This document shows positions 26,037 to 34,070 of a stretch of DNA of 45,702 nucleotides, one piece after another. Where the stretch lies: contig NZ_BARE01000038.1 in the NCBI RefSeq assembly GCF_000367345.1, forward strand, positions 1-45,702, given 5' to 3'. Numbering within the stretch: position 1 is the first letter of the stretch; each line of letters starts with the position of its first letter. The translations under genes were made by a program, and so were the position numbers. The notes beneath the pieces are model-generated. The model ran no database searches and was not told the DNA's origin. It worked only from the letters and a program-made list of their open reading frames with translations. This DNA is from Sphingobium xenophagum NBRC 107872. GTDB lineage: Bacteria > Pseudomonadota > Alphaproteobacteria > Sphingomonadales > Sphingomonadaceae.

Positions 26037-26996
26037 TCAGTCGCGCCGGGCGAAGTCGGACGGCGCGCGAAAACCAAGATAGGACAGCCGCCGTACCTCC
26101 CGCCGCCCGCGCACCACCGTGTCGAGGATAAGCCCGCACATGCCCGAAAGGGTGGCAAGGATCATCAGGCCGGTGACCAGGATGGCGGTCGGGAAACGCG
26201 GCACCAGGCCGGTATGCATATAGGTCACGATCAGCGGCGCGGCCAGCCCCAGCCCCAGCGCGACAAGGAACGCGGCGATCACGCCGAAGAACAGGATCGG
26301 CCGCTCGATGCGATAGAGGGTGAAGATGGTGCGCAGGATGCGAAAGCCGTCGCGATAGGTGGAAAGCTTGCTGACCGATCCTTCGGGCCGCGCGCCATAG
26401 GCGGTGACGACTTCGGCGACCGGCATGGCGAGTTCGAGCGCATGGACGCTGATCTCGGTCTCGATCTCGAACCCGGCCGACAGCACCGGAAAGCTTTTGA
26501 CGAAGCGGCGGGAAAAGACGCGATAGCCCGACAATATGTCGGTAAAACTGCGCCCGAACAATTGTTTGAGCAGGCTGGTCAGCGCCCAGTTGCCCAGGCG
26601 ATGGCCGGGGCGATAGGCCTCTTCCGCCTCCGACTTGCGGCAACCGACCACCATGTCGAGATTATCGTCGAGCATGGCGGCGACCATCGCGGGGGCGGCC
26701 GCGGCCTCATAGGTCGCGTCGCCATCGGCCATGATATAGATGTCGGCATCGACGTCGGCGAACATGCGGCGCACGACATGACCCTTGCCCTGCTGGGTCA
26801 CGCGGCGGACGATCGCGCCCGCACCGCGCGCCAGTTCGGGGCTGCCGTCGCTGCTGTTATTGTCGAACACATAGATGTCGGCATGGGGCAATGCGCGGCG
26901 GAAATCCTGCACCGTCTGCACGATCGCGCCGGCTTCATTATAACAGGGCAGGATGACCGCGATGCGCGGGACTGCCAGCGCGCTGTCGCTGGTCAT
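26037..26996 (-). CDS. Family 2 glycosyltransferase with C-terminal membrane helices (polyprenyl-phosphate sugar transferase type)
   Basis: Inverting GT-A glycosyltransferase of about 319 residues. The N-terminal domain shows IAVILPCYNEAGAIVQTV, FDNNSSDGSPELA, and the metal/nucleotide motif IMADGDATY, then DILSGYRVFSRRF. Two hydrophobic helices follow near the C-terminus (FFGVIAAFLVALGLGLAAP; FPTAILVTGLMILATLSGM), as in dolichol/undecaprenyl-phosphate glucosyl- or mannosyltransferases. It probably loads a sugar on a lipid carrier for envelope glycan. Two starts are possible: ATG 26996 (AAGGA about 10 bases upstream) or ATG 27014. It sits between tig and clpP, which are usually adjacent. Confidence 0.88.
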   Translation of the reverse strand: MTSDSALAVPRIAVILPCYNEAGAIVQTVQDFRRALPHADIYVFDNNSSDGSPELARGAGAIVRRVTQQGKGHVVRRMFADVDADIYIMADGDATYEAAAAPAMVAAMLDDNLDMVVGCRKSEAEEAYRPGHRLGNWALTSLLKQLFGRSFTDILSGYRVFSRRFVKSFPVLSAGFEIETEISVHALELAMPVAEVVTAYGARPEGSVSKLSTYRDGFRILRTIFTLYRIERPILFFGVIAAFLVALGLGLAAPLIVTYMHTGLVPRFPTAILVTGLMILATLSGMCGLILDTVVRGRREVRRLSYLGFRAPSDFARRD

Positions 26997-27101
26997 GGCG
27001 GGATATTCCTTCATCGGCCTTCGCATCCTGCTGCCTTCCGTGCCCGATGGCATGGACCGACAGGGTTAATATTTCCTCTGCCATGGCGCGTGCGAAATGA
27101 A

Positions 27102-27136
27102 AAGCGCCCGTGCCTCCTGTCGGAAGCCGGGCGCTT
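27102..27136 (-). terminator. Terminator downstream of tig
   Basis: The stem AAGCGCCCG/CGGGCGCTT with a 17-base interior that itself can fold lies 22 bases past the tig stop. On the minus strand the stem runs into TTTTCATTTC. Confidence 0.75.
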
Positions 27137-27158
27137 GTCCATCACTTTTCAGCCGGGC

Positions 27159-28763
27159 TTATTCAGCCTTGGCAGCGGCCTTCTTGGGAGCAGCCTTCTT
27201 CTTGGGCTTTTCCTCGGCAGCGGCCTCTGCGGCCGGCGCGTCCGCTTCCGCCGCGGCAGGGGCTGCCTTCTTGGCGGCGGCCTTCTTCGGCTTGGCCGGG
27301 GCTTCCTCGGCTACCGCTTCGGCTTCGGCGGCCGGTTCGGCAGCGGCCTTCTTCGACGCGGCCTTCTTCGCCTTGGGCTTTTCGTCATGGTCATGGCCGC
27401 AATCTTGGCCATGGACGTGGGGCTTGATGTCGCCATCTTCGGCTTCGATCGCCGCTTCCAGCTCTTCCTTGGTCACGGCGCGGTCGGTGACTTCGGCCTT
27501 GTCGAACAGGAAGTCGACGACCTTGTCCTCATAAAGCGGCGCGCGCAGCTGGGCTGCGGCCATCGGGTCCTGACGGACATATTGCACGAAACGCTCGCGG
27601 TCCTGCGGGCCGTACTGCTGCGCGGCCTGCATGATCAGGCGGTTCATTTCCTGGTCGCTGACGGTCACGCCATTGGCCTGGCCGATTTCCGAGAGGAGCA
27701 GGCCCAGGCGAACGCGGCGCACGGCGATGGCGCGATAATCGTCCTTCTCGGCTTCCATTTCGGCGATCGCGGCGGCCGGATCTTCCTCATGGCTCGCTTC
27801 ATGCTGAAGCTGCTGCCAGATCTGCTCGAACTCGGCCTCGACCATGCTCGGCGGCACGTCGAAGTCATGGGCCGACGCCAGCTGGTCCAGCAGCTTGCGC
27901 TTCATATGGGTGCGGGTCAGGCCATTATGTTCCTGCTCGATCTGGCCCTTGAGCAGATCCTTGAGCTGGTCCAGCCCTTCCAGGCCCAGCGACTTGGCGA
28001 AATCATCGTCCAGCTTGGGCTTGTCGCCGTCCAGGATCGACTTCACCTTGATGTCGAAGGTCGCCAGCTTGCCGGCCAGATGCGCCGCGCCATAATCTTC
28101 GGGGAAGGTCACTTCGATGACCTTTTCCTCGCCCTTCTTCACGCCGCCCAGCTGTTCCTCGAAACCGGGGATGAACTGGCCAGAGCCGAGCTTGAGCTTG
28201 ATGTCCTCGGCCGCGCCGCCTTCAAAGGCTTCGCCGTCGACCTTGCCCAGAAAGTCGATGACCAGCGTGTCGCCGTCCTGCGCGACATGATCGTCGCCCT
28301 TTTCTTCCAGCGCACCCTGCTGCGTGGCGATGCGGCCAGCGGCCTCATCGACCTGCGCGTCGGCGACTTCGACGGTCAGCCGTTCCAGCTTGATGCCTTC
28401 GATGCTGGGCGCCGCGATGTCGGGCAGCACTTCGAGCGCGACCTTGATTTCCGCGTCCTTGCCGAACTCGAACCCTTCGTCCAGCTCGACCGAAGGCTGC
28501 ATCGCGGGACGCAGCTTCTGGTCGGCGATCAACTTCTGGATGCTTTCCTGAATGCTGTTGTTGAGCGCGTCGCGCTGGAGCGCTTCGCCATGCATTTTCT
28601 TGACGAGATTGGCGGGCACCTTGCCGGGGCGGAAGCCGGGCATCCGCACCTGCGGGGCCATGGCTTTCACTTCCTTGTCCACTCGCGCGTCGATATCCTT
28701 CGACGTGATGGTGACAGTGTAGGCGCGCTTAAGGCCTTCGTTCAACGTCTCGACAGTCTGCAT
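27159..28763 (-). CDS. tig: Trigger factor (ribosome-associated chaperone and prolyl isomerase) with long basic tail
   Basis: First chaperone to meet nascent chains at the ribosome. The 534-residue protein starts MQTVETLNEGLKRAYTVTI; the ribosome-docking signature GFRPGKVP is at residues 43-50, then the FKBP-like domain (DGDTLVIDFLGKVDGEAFEG, FIPGFEEQLGG) and the helical C-terminal domain. After the normal end (E. coli: 432 residues) there is an extension of about 95 residues: a His/Asp patch (HVHGQDCGHDHDE) followed by repeated KKAAAKK-type and AEAEA segments. ATG 28763 is preferred to 28775. tRNA-Leu lies 60 bases upstream on the same strand. Confidence 0.96.
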   Translation of the reverse strand: MQTVETLNEGLKRAYTVTITSKDIDARVDKEVKAMAPQVRMPGFRPGKVPANLVKKMHGEALQRDALNNSIQESIQKLIADQKLRPAMQPSVELDEGFEFGKDAEIKVALEVLPDIAAPSIEGIKLERLTVEVADAQVDEAAGRIATQQGALEEKGDDHVAQDGDTLVIDFLGKVDGEAFEGGAAEDIKLKLGSGQFIPGFEEQLGGVKKGEEKVIEVTFPEDYGAAHLAGKLATFDIKVKSILDGDKPKLDDDFAKSLGLEGLDQLKDLLKGQIEQEHNGLTRTHMKRKLLDQLASAHDFDVPPSMVEAEFEQIWQQLQHEASHEEDPAAAIAEMEAEKDDYRAIAVRRVRLGLLLSEIGQANGVTVSDQEMNRLIMQAAQQYGPQDRERFVQYVRQDPMAAAQLRAPLYEDKVVDFLFDKAEVTDRAVTKEELEAAIEAEDGDIKPHVHGQDCGHDHDEKPKAKKAASKKAAAEPAAEAEAVAEEAPAKPKKAAAKKAAPAAAEADAPAAEAAAEEKPKKKAAPKKAAAKAE

Positions 28764-28822
28764 CTCTTCTCTCAAACGCTTTCTTCAGCTGAATTTCGGT
28801 GGCGCTGCCGCAGGTGGCATAC

Positions 28823-28907
28823 TGGTGCGGGCGAAGGGACTCGAACCCCCACATCTTGCGATACCAGAACCTAAATCTGGCGCGTCTACCAATTTCGCCA
28901 CGCCCGC
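28823..28907 (-). tRNA. tRNA-Leu (anticodon UAG), CCA encoded
   Basis: The minus strand gives an 85-nt leucine tRNA with a long variable arm. The acceptor stem is GCGGGCG/CGCCCGC; the D-arm contains GGTAGACG; the anticodon stem CCAGA/TCTGG encloses loop TTTAGGT, so the anticodon is UAG, reading CUN codons. The T-arm is GGGGGTTCGAGTCCC, and discriminator A plus CCA are genomically encoded (28823-28826). Confidence 0.97.
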
Positions 28908-28926
28908 ATCGGTCGCCGGTCGGCGC

Positions 28927-28955
28927 GGCATAGAGAAAAGCGTGGGCAAGGGCAA
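28927..28955 (-). promoter_or_regulatory. Possible promoter of tRNA-Leu
   Basis: On the minus strand TTGCCC (28955-28950) and TATGCC (28932-28927) are 17 bases apart, ending 19 bases before the mature tRNA 5' end. Hexamer matches are moderate (4/6 and 3/6); the position is right for a tRNA promoter. Confidence 0.35.
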
Positions 28956-29034
28956 GGGATAGTGAGTCGGGTCGCGGAACCGGGGCGACGACCCATGCGT
29001 ACCCTCTCCGCCCCCTTAACAGAGAGAAGCAGAT

Positions 29035-29232
29035 ATGGCCACCCAGCCCGACCCCACACCCAACCCCGATGGCGTGCCCCCGCCGGACATTATCGACCCG
29101 CAGTCGCCACCCGAAACCCCCGCCCCTGCGACTCCGCAGGAATTGCCGGTCACGGAGCCGGACGAGATCGTGCCGGTCGGCCCCGATTATGATCAGCCAG
29201 ACAGCGCGCCAGCCGAAGTGCCGCCGGATTGA
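29035..29232 (+). CDS. Small proline-rich acidic protein, function unknown
   Basis: Open frame of 65 codons with a purine-rich AGAGAGAAG upstream of the ATG. About one residue in three is Pro, with many Asp/Glu and almost no basic residues; segments such as PDPTPNPDGVPPPD and PDEIVPVGPDYDQP suggest an intrinsically disordered polypeptide. There is no signal peptide, membrane segment or recognised domain. It stands alone between the tRNA-Leu and fecI upstream regions. It is probably real because of its ribosome-binding site and coherent composition, but this is not proven. Confidence 0.55.
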   Translation: MATQPDPTPNPDGVPPPDIIDPQSPPETPAPATPQELPVTEPDEIVPVGPDYDQPDSAPAEVPPD

Positions 29233-29409
29233 GCGCAATTTTCGGCCGATAGGCCAACATATCCACAATTTTTATGTCACTTTGCGGAACCTTTTTGGTT
29301 GATCGTTAAAATATGATGGCCCCGCCGCTGGACAGACCCCTGCAAGCATGATTGAATTGTTACAAATAGAAATGACGGAGAGGCGCGGCTGACAAAATAG
29401 GGGGTCGAC

Positions 29410-30015
29410 GTGCATAGGGTTCGCGCAAAACTGGATTGGTTCAAAACCGTCATCCTGCCACAGGAAGCAGCATTGCGCGGTCGTTTGCGACGCATTTTGC
29501 CCTCCACCCATGAACTGGACGACATGGTCGCCGAAGTCATGACCCGCGCCTATGCGACGGAAAATTGGGAAAATGTGACGACAGGCCGCGCCTATCTCTT
29601 CACCATCGCCCGCAACCTCGTCATCGACACCGCCCGCCGTAACAAGGTGGTCAGCTTCGAAACCATGGCCGACCTGGAACTGCTGGGCGGCGAAAATACG
29701 ATCGAGGCGCAATTGAACGCCCGCGAAGCGCTGCGTCAGGTGCAGGTTATCGTCGAGTCGCTGCCTGCCCAGTGCCGTCGCGTGTTCATTCTTCGCCGCA
29801 TCCACGAAAAATCCATGCTGGAAATAGCGGAGGAGATGTCCCTATCCGTTTCTACTGTTGAAAAACATCTGGCCAAAGCCATCGCGATAGTTATGCGGGC
29901 CTGGGCAGAACGTGAGGAAACGGATTTCGAACGTGCAGGGGTCGGAGCCAGGATCAAGCTGCGGGACCAGGGCCGCGATCGAAGCGGAAGCAGCGCGCCT
30001 GCTGGCCAGGCTTAA
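29410..30015 (+). CDS. ECF sigma factor, FecI-like
   Basis: Extracytoplasmic-function sigma factor of 201 residues. Region 2 is LRRILPSTHELDDMVAEVMT, then TGRAYLFTIARNLVIDTARR; region 4 is LPAQCRRVFILRRIHEKSML followed by the HTH EIAEEMSLSVSTVEKHLAKA. The STHELDDMVAEV and STVEKHLAKA patterns are of the FecI group, whose activity depends on an adjacent FecR. The start is GTG at 29410, with AGGGG 5-6 bases upstream. Its 3' end overlaps fecR by 104 bases. No TonB receptor follows, unlike the classical fecIRA order. Confidence 0.92.
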   Translation: MHRVRAKLDWFKTVILPQEAALRGRLRRILPSTHELDDMVAEVMTRAYATENWENVTTGRAYLFTIARNLVIDTARRNKVVSFETMADLELLGGENTIEAQLNAREALRQVQVIVESLPAQCRRVFILRRIHEKSMLEIAEEMSLSVSTVEKHLAKAIAIVMRAWAEREETDFERAGVGARIKLRDQGRDRSGSSAPAGQA

Positions 30016-30961
30016 CAGCGATCCCAGCCCACAGGACGAAGCCGAAATTTGCGCATGGGTAGAGGCTGACCCCAGCCACGCCGTTGCGTTCGCCCGTGCC
30101 GAAGCAGCATGGGAAGCGGCCGAGCGACTGAAAAGCGCCGCCGCCGAAGTCACCCTGCCCCCGCTGGCGCAGATCGTCAGCGAAGAACAGCAGCGCCGCC
30201 TGTCGCGCAACGTCATGGTCGCCGCCGCCGTCGCGGTCATGCTCTTCATCGTCGCCGCCATCGTCACTGTCCGCACATTCAGCGGGGTGGAGCGTTTCCA
30301 GACAGGCATCGGCCAGATCCGGGACATCGCGCTGGAAGATGGATCGACCCTGCACCTCAACAGCGACAGCGAAGCCGAAGTCCGCTTCACCGATAATGGC
30401 CGCAAAGTGCGTATCCTCAAGGGCGAAGCCTCGTTCGACGTCGCCCGTGACGCCGAACGCCCGTTCGACGTCGAAGCACGATCGGCGGTCATCCGCGCGG
30501 TTGGCACCGCCTTCAACGTGCGGATGCGTCCCTCGATCGTCGAACTCACCGTCACCCATGGCACCGTCACCGTCCATTCGGGCGATAATGTGCAAAAGCG
30601 CGTCAGCGCAGGCAGCGGCGCAGTGATCCAGCCGCGCACCATCGCGCTCACCCGGCTGGACCCCAAGCTGGTTGGCCAGCGCACGGCCTGGCGCGAACAG
30701 ATGGTCGAACTGGACGGTGAAACCATCGAGCAGGCGGCAGGCGAGTTCAACCGCTACCGCACCGCGCCGATCCTGATTGGCGATACGCGGGTGTCGGCGC
30801 TGCGAATCGGCGGCCGCTTCCGCATCAGCGACAGCCGCGAATTCCTCTCTGCCCTGCAACTGAGCCTCCCCATCCGCGCGGTCACGGGCGAGGATGGCTC
30901 GGTCATGCTGCTCTATCGCGACGAAGAGCCGGCAATGGCGGACAATGGGGTCGGCTTGTGA
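29912..30961 (+). CDS. FecR-family anti-sigma regulator
   Basis: Inner-membrane regulator that binds and controls the adjacent FecI-type sigma factor. The 349-residue frame has an N-terminal cytoplasmic FecR_N/DUF4880 domain (EAARLLARLNSDPSPQDEAE, FARAEAAWEAAERLK), one transmembrane helix (MVAAAVAVMLFIVAAIVTV, about residues 101-119), and a periplasmic FecR domain (DIALEDGSTLHLNSDSEAEV, ILKGEASFDVARDAERPF, GTAFNVRM). The start is not certain: GTG 29912 gives an overlap of 104 bases with the sigma gene, GTG 29933 is also possible, and the conserved domain begins only around residue 20. There is no secretin/TonB receptor next to it. Confidence 0.9.
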   Translation: MRKRISNVQGSEPGSSCGTRAAIEAEAARLLARLNSDPSPQDEAEICAWVEADPSHAVAFARAEAAWEAAERLKSAAAEVTLPPLAQIVSEEQQRRLSRNVMVAAAVAVMLFIVAAIVTVRTFSGVERFQTGIGQIRDIALEDGSTLHLNSDSEAEVRFTDNGRKVRILKGEASFDVARDAERPFDVEARSAVIRAVGTAFNVRMRPSIVELTVTHGTVTVHSGDNVQKRVSAGSGAVIQPRTIALTRLDPKLVGQRTAWREQMVELDGETIEQAAGEFNRYRTAPILIGDTRVSALRIGGRFRISDSREFLSALQLSLPIRAVTGEDGSVMLLYRDEEPAMADNGVGL

Positions 30962-30985
30962 CGCGCAGGGCGGACCAATATTAAA

Positions 30986-31086
30986 TCCGTTCGCCCTGAG
31001 CGAAGTCGAAGGGCTCGGCTGAGCCGCAGGCGAAGCCCCTTCGCTCCGCTCAGGATAAGGCTTCGACTTCGCTCAGCCCGAACGGA
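30986..31086. repeat. 101-bp inverted repeat of the TCCGTTCG family, between fecR and the sirtuin gene
   Basis: Arms of 26 bases (30986-31011 and 31061-31086) differ at a single position. The left arm starts TCCGTTCGCCCTGAGCGAAG; the right arm is nearly its complement, ending GCTCAGCCCGAACGGA. The centre has CTTCGCTCCGCTC as in the 13944 copy. It lies between the convergent fecR and cobB genes and may terminate both. Confidence 0.87.
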
Positions 31087-31106
31087 TATATTTCTAACCC
31101 TTTGCC

Positions 31107-31808
31107 CTACCCCAACAACTCCCGCACCATCTCCGGCACCAGCACGCTCGCCGGTCCCAGCCGACTTTCCTCGAAATAATAGCTGCCCGCTGACGGATCG
31201 AGATTGAGTTCCAGCGTTCGCGCGCCGACATGGCGGGCGGTCTGGACGAAACCTGCCGCCGGATAGACCGCGCCGGACGTGCCGATCGACACGAACAGAT
31301 CCGCGCGCCGCAGCGCATCGTCGATCGCGTCCATCTCATAGGGCATTTCGCCAAAGAACACGATGTCGGGCCGCAGCCTGGGCTTGCCGCAGCCATCGCA
31401 TACCGATCCGGGCGGCAGCGATCCGCTCCACGCCACCGCCTTCCCGCACGCCGCGCACAACGCCGATCGCAGCGCGCCATGCATATGGATCAGCCGCTTC
31501 GCCCCCGCCCGCTCATGCAGGTCATCGACATTCTGCGTGACGATCAGCAATTCGCCCGGCCATGCCCTGTCGAGCGCCGCCAGCGCCTCATGCGCGGCAT
31601 TGGGCGCCACCTCGTCCAGCTTCGCGCGCCGCTCGTCATAAAAGCGATGCACCAGCGCGGGATTGCGCGCGATCGCTTCGGGCGTGCAGACATCCTCGAC
31701 GCGATGCCCTTCCCACAATCCGTCCGGCCCGCGAAAGGTGGCAAGCCCGCTTTCGGCGGAAATCCCCGCGCCGGTGAGGATAACGATATTGCGTATGTCC
31801 GGGTTCAT
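31107..31808 (-). CDS. cobB: NAD-dependent protein deacylase (sirtuin, CobB class III)
   Basis: Removes acyl groups from protein lysines using NAD+. The 233-residue protein has GAGISAESGLATFRGPDGLW (NAD site), TQNVDDLHERAG with catalytic His in IHMHGAL, and a zinc site from two CxxC pairs (CAAC and CDGC). The YxxR pair in HRFYDERRAK fits class III sirtuins, which prefer succinyl/malonyl lysine, so desuccinylation is likely in addition to deacetylation. ATG 31808 is preferred over 31826. It is convergent with fecR across an inverted repeat and divergent from the ammonium transporter gene. Confidence 0.95.
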   Translation of the reverse strand: MNPDIRNIVILTGAGISAESGLATFRGPDGLWEGHRVEDVCTPEAIARNPALVHRFYDERRAKLDEVAPNAAHEALAALDRAWPGELLIVTQNVDDLHERAGAKRLIHMHGALRSALCAACGKAVAWSGSLPPGSVCDGCGKPRLRPDIVFFGEMPYEMDAIDDALRRADLFVSIGTSGAVYPAAGFVQTARHVGARTLELNLDPSAGSYYFEESRLGPASVLVPEMVRELLG

Positions 31809-31917
31809 GTCGCCCAGCCTAGCCAATGCCCCGCCGCAACGCCATGGTCCTGCTTATCGAAGTCTTTACCCCGTCCGCGCTAGACCCCGACGCATTATTA
31901 AAGCCGGAACATGCCCC

Positions 31918-33189
31918 ATGCGTTTTGCCCAGACCCTGCCCCTGATCGCCGTCAGCGCGCTGCCGCAGCCTGCCTTAGCGCAGGTCGCCGTCGCCGATAG
32001 TGGCGATACCGGCTGGATGATCCTTTGCGCGCTGCTGGTGCTGCTGGCCGCATTGCCGGGGCTGATGCTGCGCCATGCGGGGCTGGTCAATGTGCGCAAT
32101 GCTCTGTCGGTGATGACGCAGGGCGCGGCCGTGATTGCGATCGTGTCGCTGGTCTGGGGAATCGCGGGCTATTCCATCGCCTATGCGCCGGGCAGCGCAT
32201 GGCTGGGCGGCGGCGCGAACCTGCTGCTCGCCAATCTGGGGCAATTGCGCGACGGGATGACCGTACCTGAATCCGCCTTCGTCCTGTTCCAGATGGCGCT
32301 GGCCCTGCTGGCCGCCAGTCTGCTGATCGGTGCGGTTGCGGAACGGGTGCGGCTGGGCTGGCTGATCTGCTTCGCGCCGCTCTGGCTGTTGCTGGTCTAT
32401 GCGCCGACCGTCCACGCAGTGTGGGGCGGCGGCTGGCTGGCCGACCTCGGCGTGCTGGATTTTGCAGGCGGGCTGGTCGTGCATGGCGTCGCGGGCTTTT
32501 CCGCGCTGACGCTGGCCCTGATCGCCGGGCGGCGGCGCGAAGCCTCCGATCCCGGCCATTCGCCCGTACTCGGTCTGGCGGGCGGCGCATTGCTGTGGGT
32601 CGGCCTGTCGGGCGTGGTCGGCGGCTGGTCGCTGGGCGCGACCGATGACGCCGCGACCGCCATCCTGAACTTTCATTTTTCTGCCTGCGCCGCCGCGCTG
32701 CTCTGGGCCTTGCTCGACCGATTGCTGGGCGCGCGCACCAGCGCCACCGGCATCCTGTCCGGCGCGTTGGCGGGCATCGCCGCCATTTCCGCCAGCGCCG
32801 CGCTGGTGGGCACAGGCGGCGCGATGATGATCGGCGTGATCGCAGCGATGGTCTGCCGCATCGGCGACGGGCTGGCGGCGCGCTGGATCGACGATCCGGC
32901 GGGCATATTCGTCATCCACGGACTGGGCGGCCTCACCGGCGTCCTGCTGCTCCCCATCTTCGTCCTGCCGCTGCTCGGCGGGGTCGGCTATGAAGTGCCG
33001 GTCAGCCTGAGCGCCGCGCTGCTCAGCCAGCTTGCCGGTCTTGCCATCGTCGCGCTCTGGGCGATGATCGGCACCGCCATCGCCGCGCTGATCGTGTCGA
33101 TGGTCATCCCCATGCGCGTGGGCGCGCAGGAAGAAGCCGATGGCCTCGACGCCAGCCAGCATGGCCAGCAGGGCTGGGATTTCCGCTAA
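31918..33189 (+). CDS. amt: Ammonium transporter, Amt/MEP family
   Basis: Trimeric inner-membrane ammonium channel/transporter subunit of 423 residues. It has a signal-like N-terminus (MRFAQTLPLIAVSALPQPAL) and about eleven helices. The twin-His pore pair is conserved: the first in DFAGGLVVHGVAGFSAL, the second in FVIHGLGGLTG; the vestibule Trp lies in HAVWGGGWLADLG. The frame is open from 31663, but that part overlaps the divergent sirtuin, so ATG 31918 is chosen. No PII gene (glnK/glnB) is next to it, although the pair is usual. A glycosyltransferase gene begins 5 bases after its stop. Confidence 0.9.
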   Translation: MRFAQTLPLIAVSALPQPALAQVAVADSGDTGWMILCALLVLLAALPGLMLRHAGLVNVRNALSVMTQGAAVIAIVSLVWGIAGYSIAYAPGSAWLGGGANLLLANLGQLRDGMTVPESAFVLFQMALALLAASLLIGAVAERVRLGWLICFAPLWLLLVYAPTVHAVWGGGWLADLGVLDFAGGLVVHGVAGFSALTLALIAGRRREASDPGHSPVLGLAGGALLWVGLSGVVGGWSLGATDDAATAILNFHFSACAAALLWALLDRLLGARTSATGILSGALAGIAAISASAALVGTGGAMMIGVIAAMVCRIGDGLAARWIDDPAGIFVIHGLGGLTGVLLLPIFVLPLLGGVGYEVPVSLSAALLSQLAGLAIVALWAMIGTAIAALIVSMVIPMRVGAQEEADGLDASQHGQQGWDFR

Positions 33190-33194
33190 ACGCC

Positions 33195-34040
33195 ATGACC
33201 GTCGCCGTCGCCATTTTCGCCCATCAGGAAGAAAAGCGCATCGCCACCTGCCTTGGCTCGCTGCCGCTCGACCGGACGGATACGCTGTTCCATGTGCTTG
33301 TCAACGGCACCACCGACGCCACCGTGGCGCGGGCGCGGGAAGCGGCGGGCGGGCGGGCGAACGTCATCGTTCATGACATTGTCGCAGGCGGTAAGTCACG
33401 GACCTGGAACCATCTGGTCCATGACCTGCTGAACGGTAGCGAGCAGGCCGTCGTCTTTCTGGATGGCGACGCGGAGATACAGAGCGGGTCGATCGACGCG
33501 CTGGTGGCGGACCTTGCCGCCCACCCCCATGCCAATGCCGCCGCCGGTATGCCGGTCAATGGCCGGATGGCGCAAACCTATCGCCGCAATCTGCGTGCCG
33601 ACGGCGGGCTGTTTGGCGATCTCTACGCGCTGTCGGGGCGCTTCGTCGGCGCGATCCGCATGCGCGGCCTGCGCCTGCCCGACGATCTGATCGGCGACGA
33701 CGGGCTGGTCGCGGCCTGGGCGCATACCGATCTGCAAAAGGATAGCGGCTGGGACGTTACCCGTGTGATCGCCTGCGACGGCGCGGGCTTTGCCTGCGAA
33801 CAGGTCAGCCTGACCCGTCCGTCCACCTGGACGATGCAGTATAAGAGGCTGATTAACTATTCGGTCCGCTTCTTCCAGAACCGGATCGTGTCGGACATCA
33901 TGACGCGGCAGGGACCGGACGGCCTGCCCCCGCGCCTTTCCAGCCTCTACCCCGACTGGCTCCCCCGCTTCCGCCCGCGCGGCGGCATCAGCGCCTGGTT
34001 CGACCGCAAGGCATTGGCCCGGATGCGGGACGCGCTCTAA
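33195..34040 (+). CDS. Family 2 glycosyltransferase, soluble
   Basis: Predicted GT-A fold sugar transferase of 281 residues without membrane helices. The N-terminus MTVAVAIFAHQEEKRIATCL and the metal-binding DxD in VVFLDGDAEIQ (about residues 90-96) with GGKSRTWNHLVHDL in between are typical of GT2 proteins. The later GDDGLVAAWAH is the probable catalytic-base region (ED/DD motif). It starts 5 bases after amt, so the two are likely co-transcribed although functionally unrelated. Donor and acceptor are unknown. Confidence 0.82.
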   Translation: MTVAVAIFAHQEEKRIATCLGSLPLDRTDTLFHVLVNGTTDATVARAREAAGGRANVIVHDIVAGGKSRTWNHLVHDLLNGSEQAVVFLDGDAEIQSGSIDALVADLAAHPHANAAAGMPVNGRMAQTYRRNLRADGGLFGDLYALSGRFVGAIRMRGLRLPDDLIGDDGLVAAWAHTDLQKDSGWDVTRVIACDGAGFACEQVSLTRPSTWTMQYKRLINYSVRFFQNRIVSDIMTRQGPDGLPPRLSSLYPDWLPRFRPRGGISAWFDRKALARMRDAL

Positions 34041-34070
34041 GCCCCGCCGTCCGGCTGGCTGGCAAGGGGT

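Noticed and set aside
27159..27400. Tail of trigger factor as a separate histone-like gene
   Set aside because: It is in frame and continuous with the chaperone, with no stop, start or ribosome-binding site between them.
25947..28874. 975-codon plus-strand open frame opposite the glycosyltransferase and trigger factor
   Set aside because: It runs across two real genes and into the tRNA-Leu; its Leu/Gly/Phe-rich middle is the complement of the trigger factor Lys/Ala tail.
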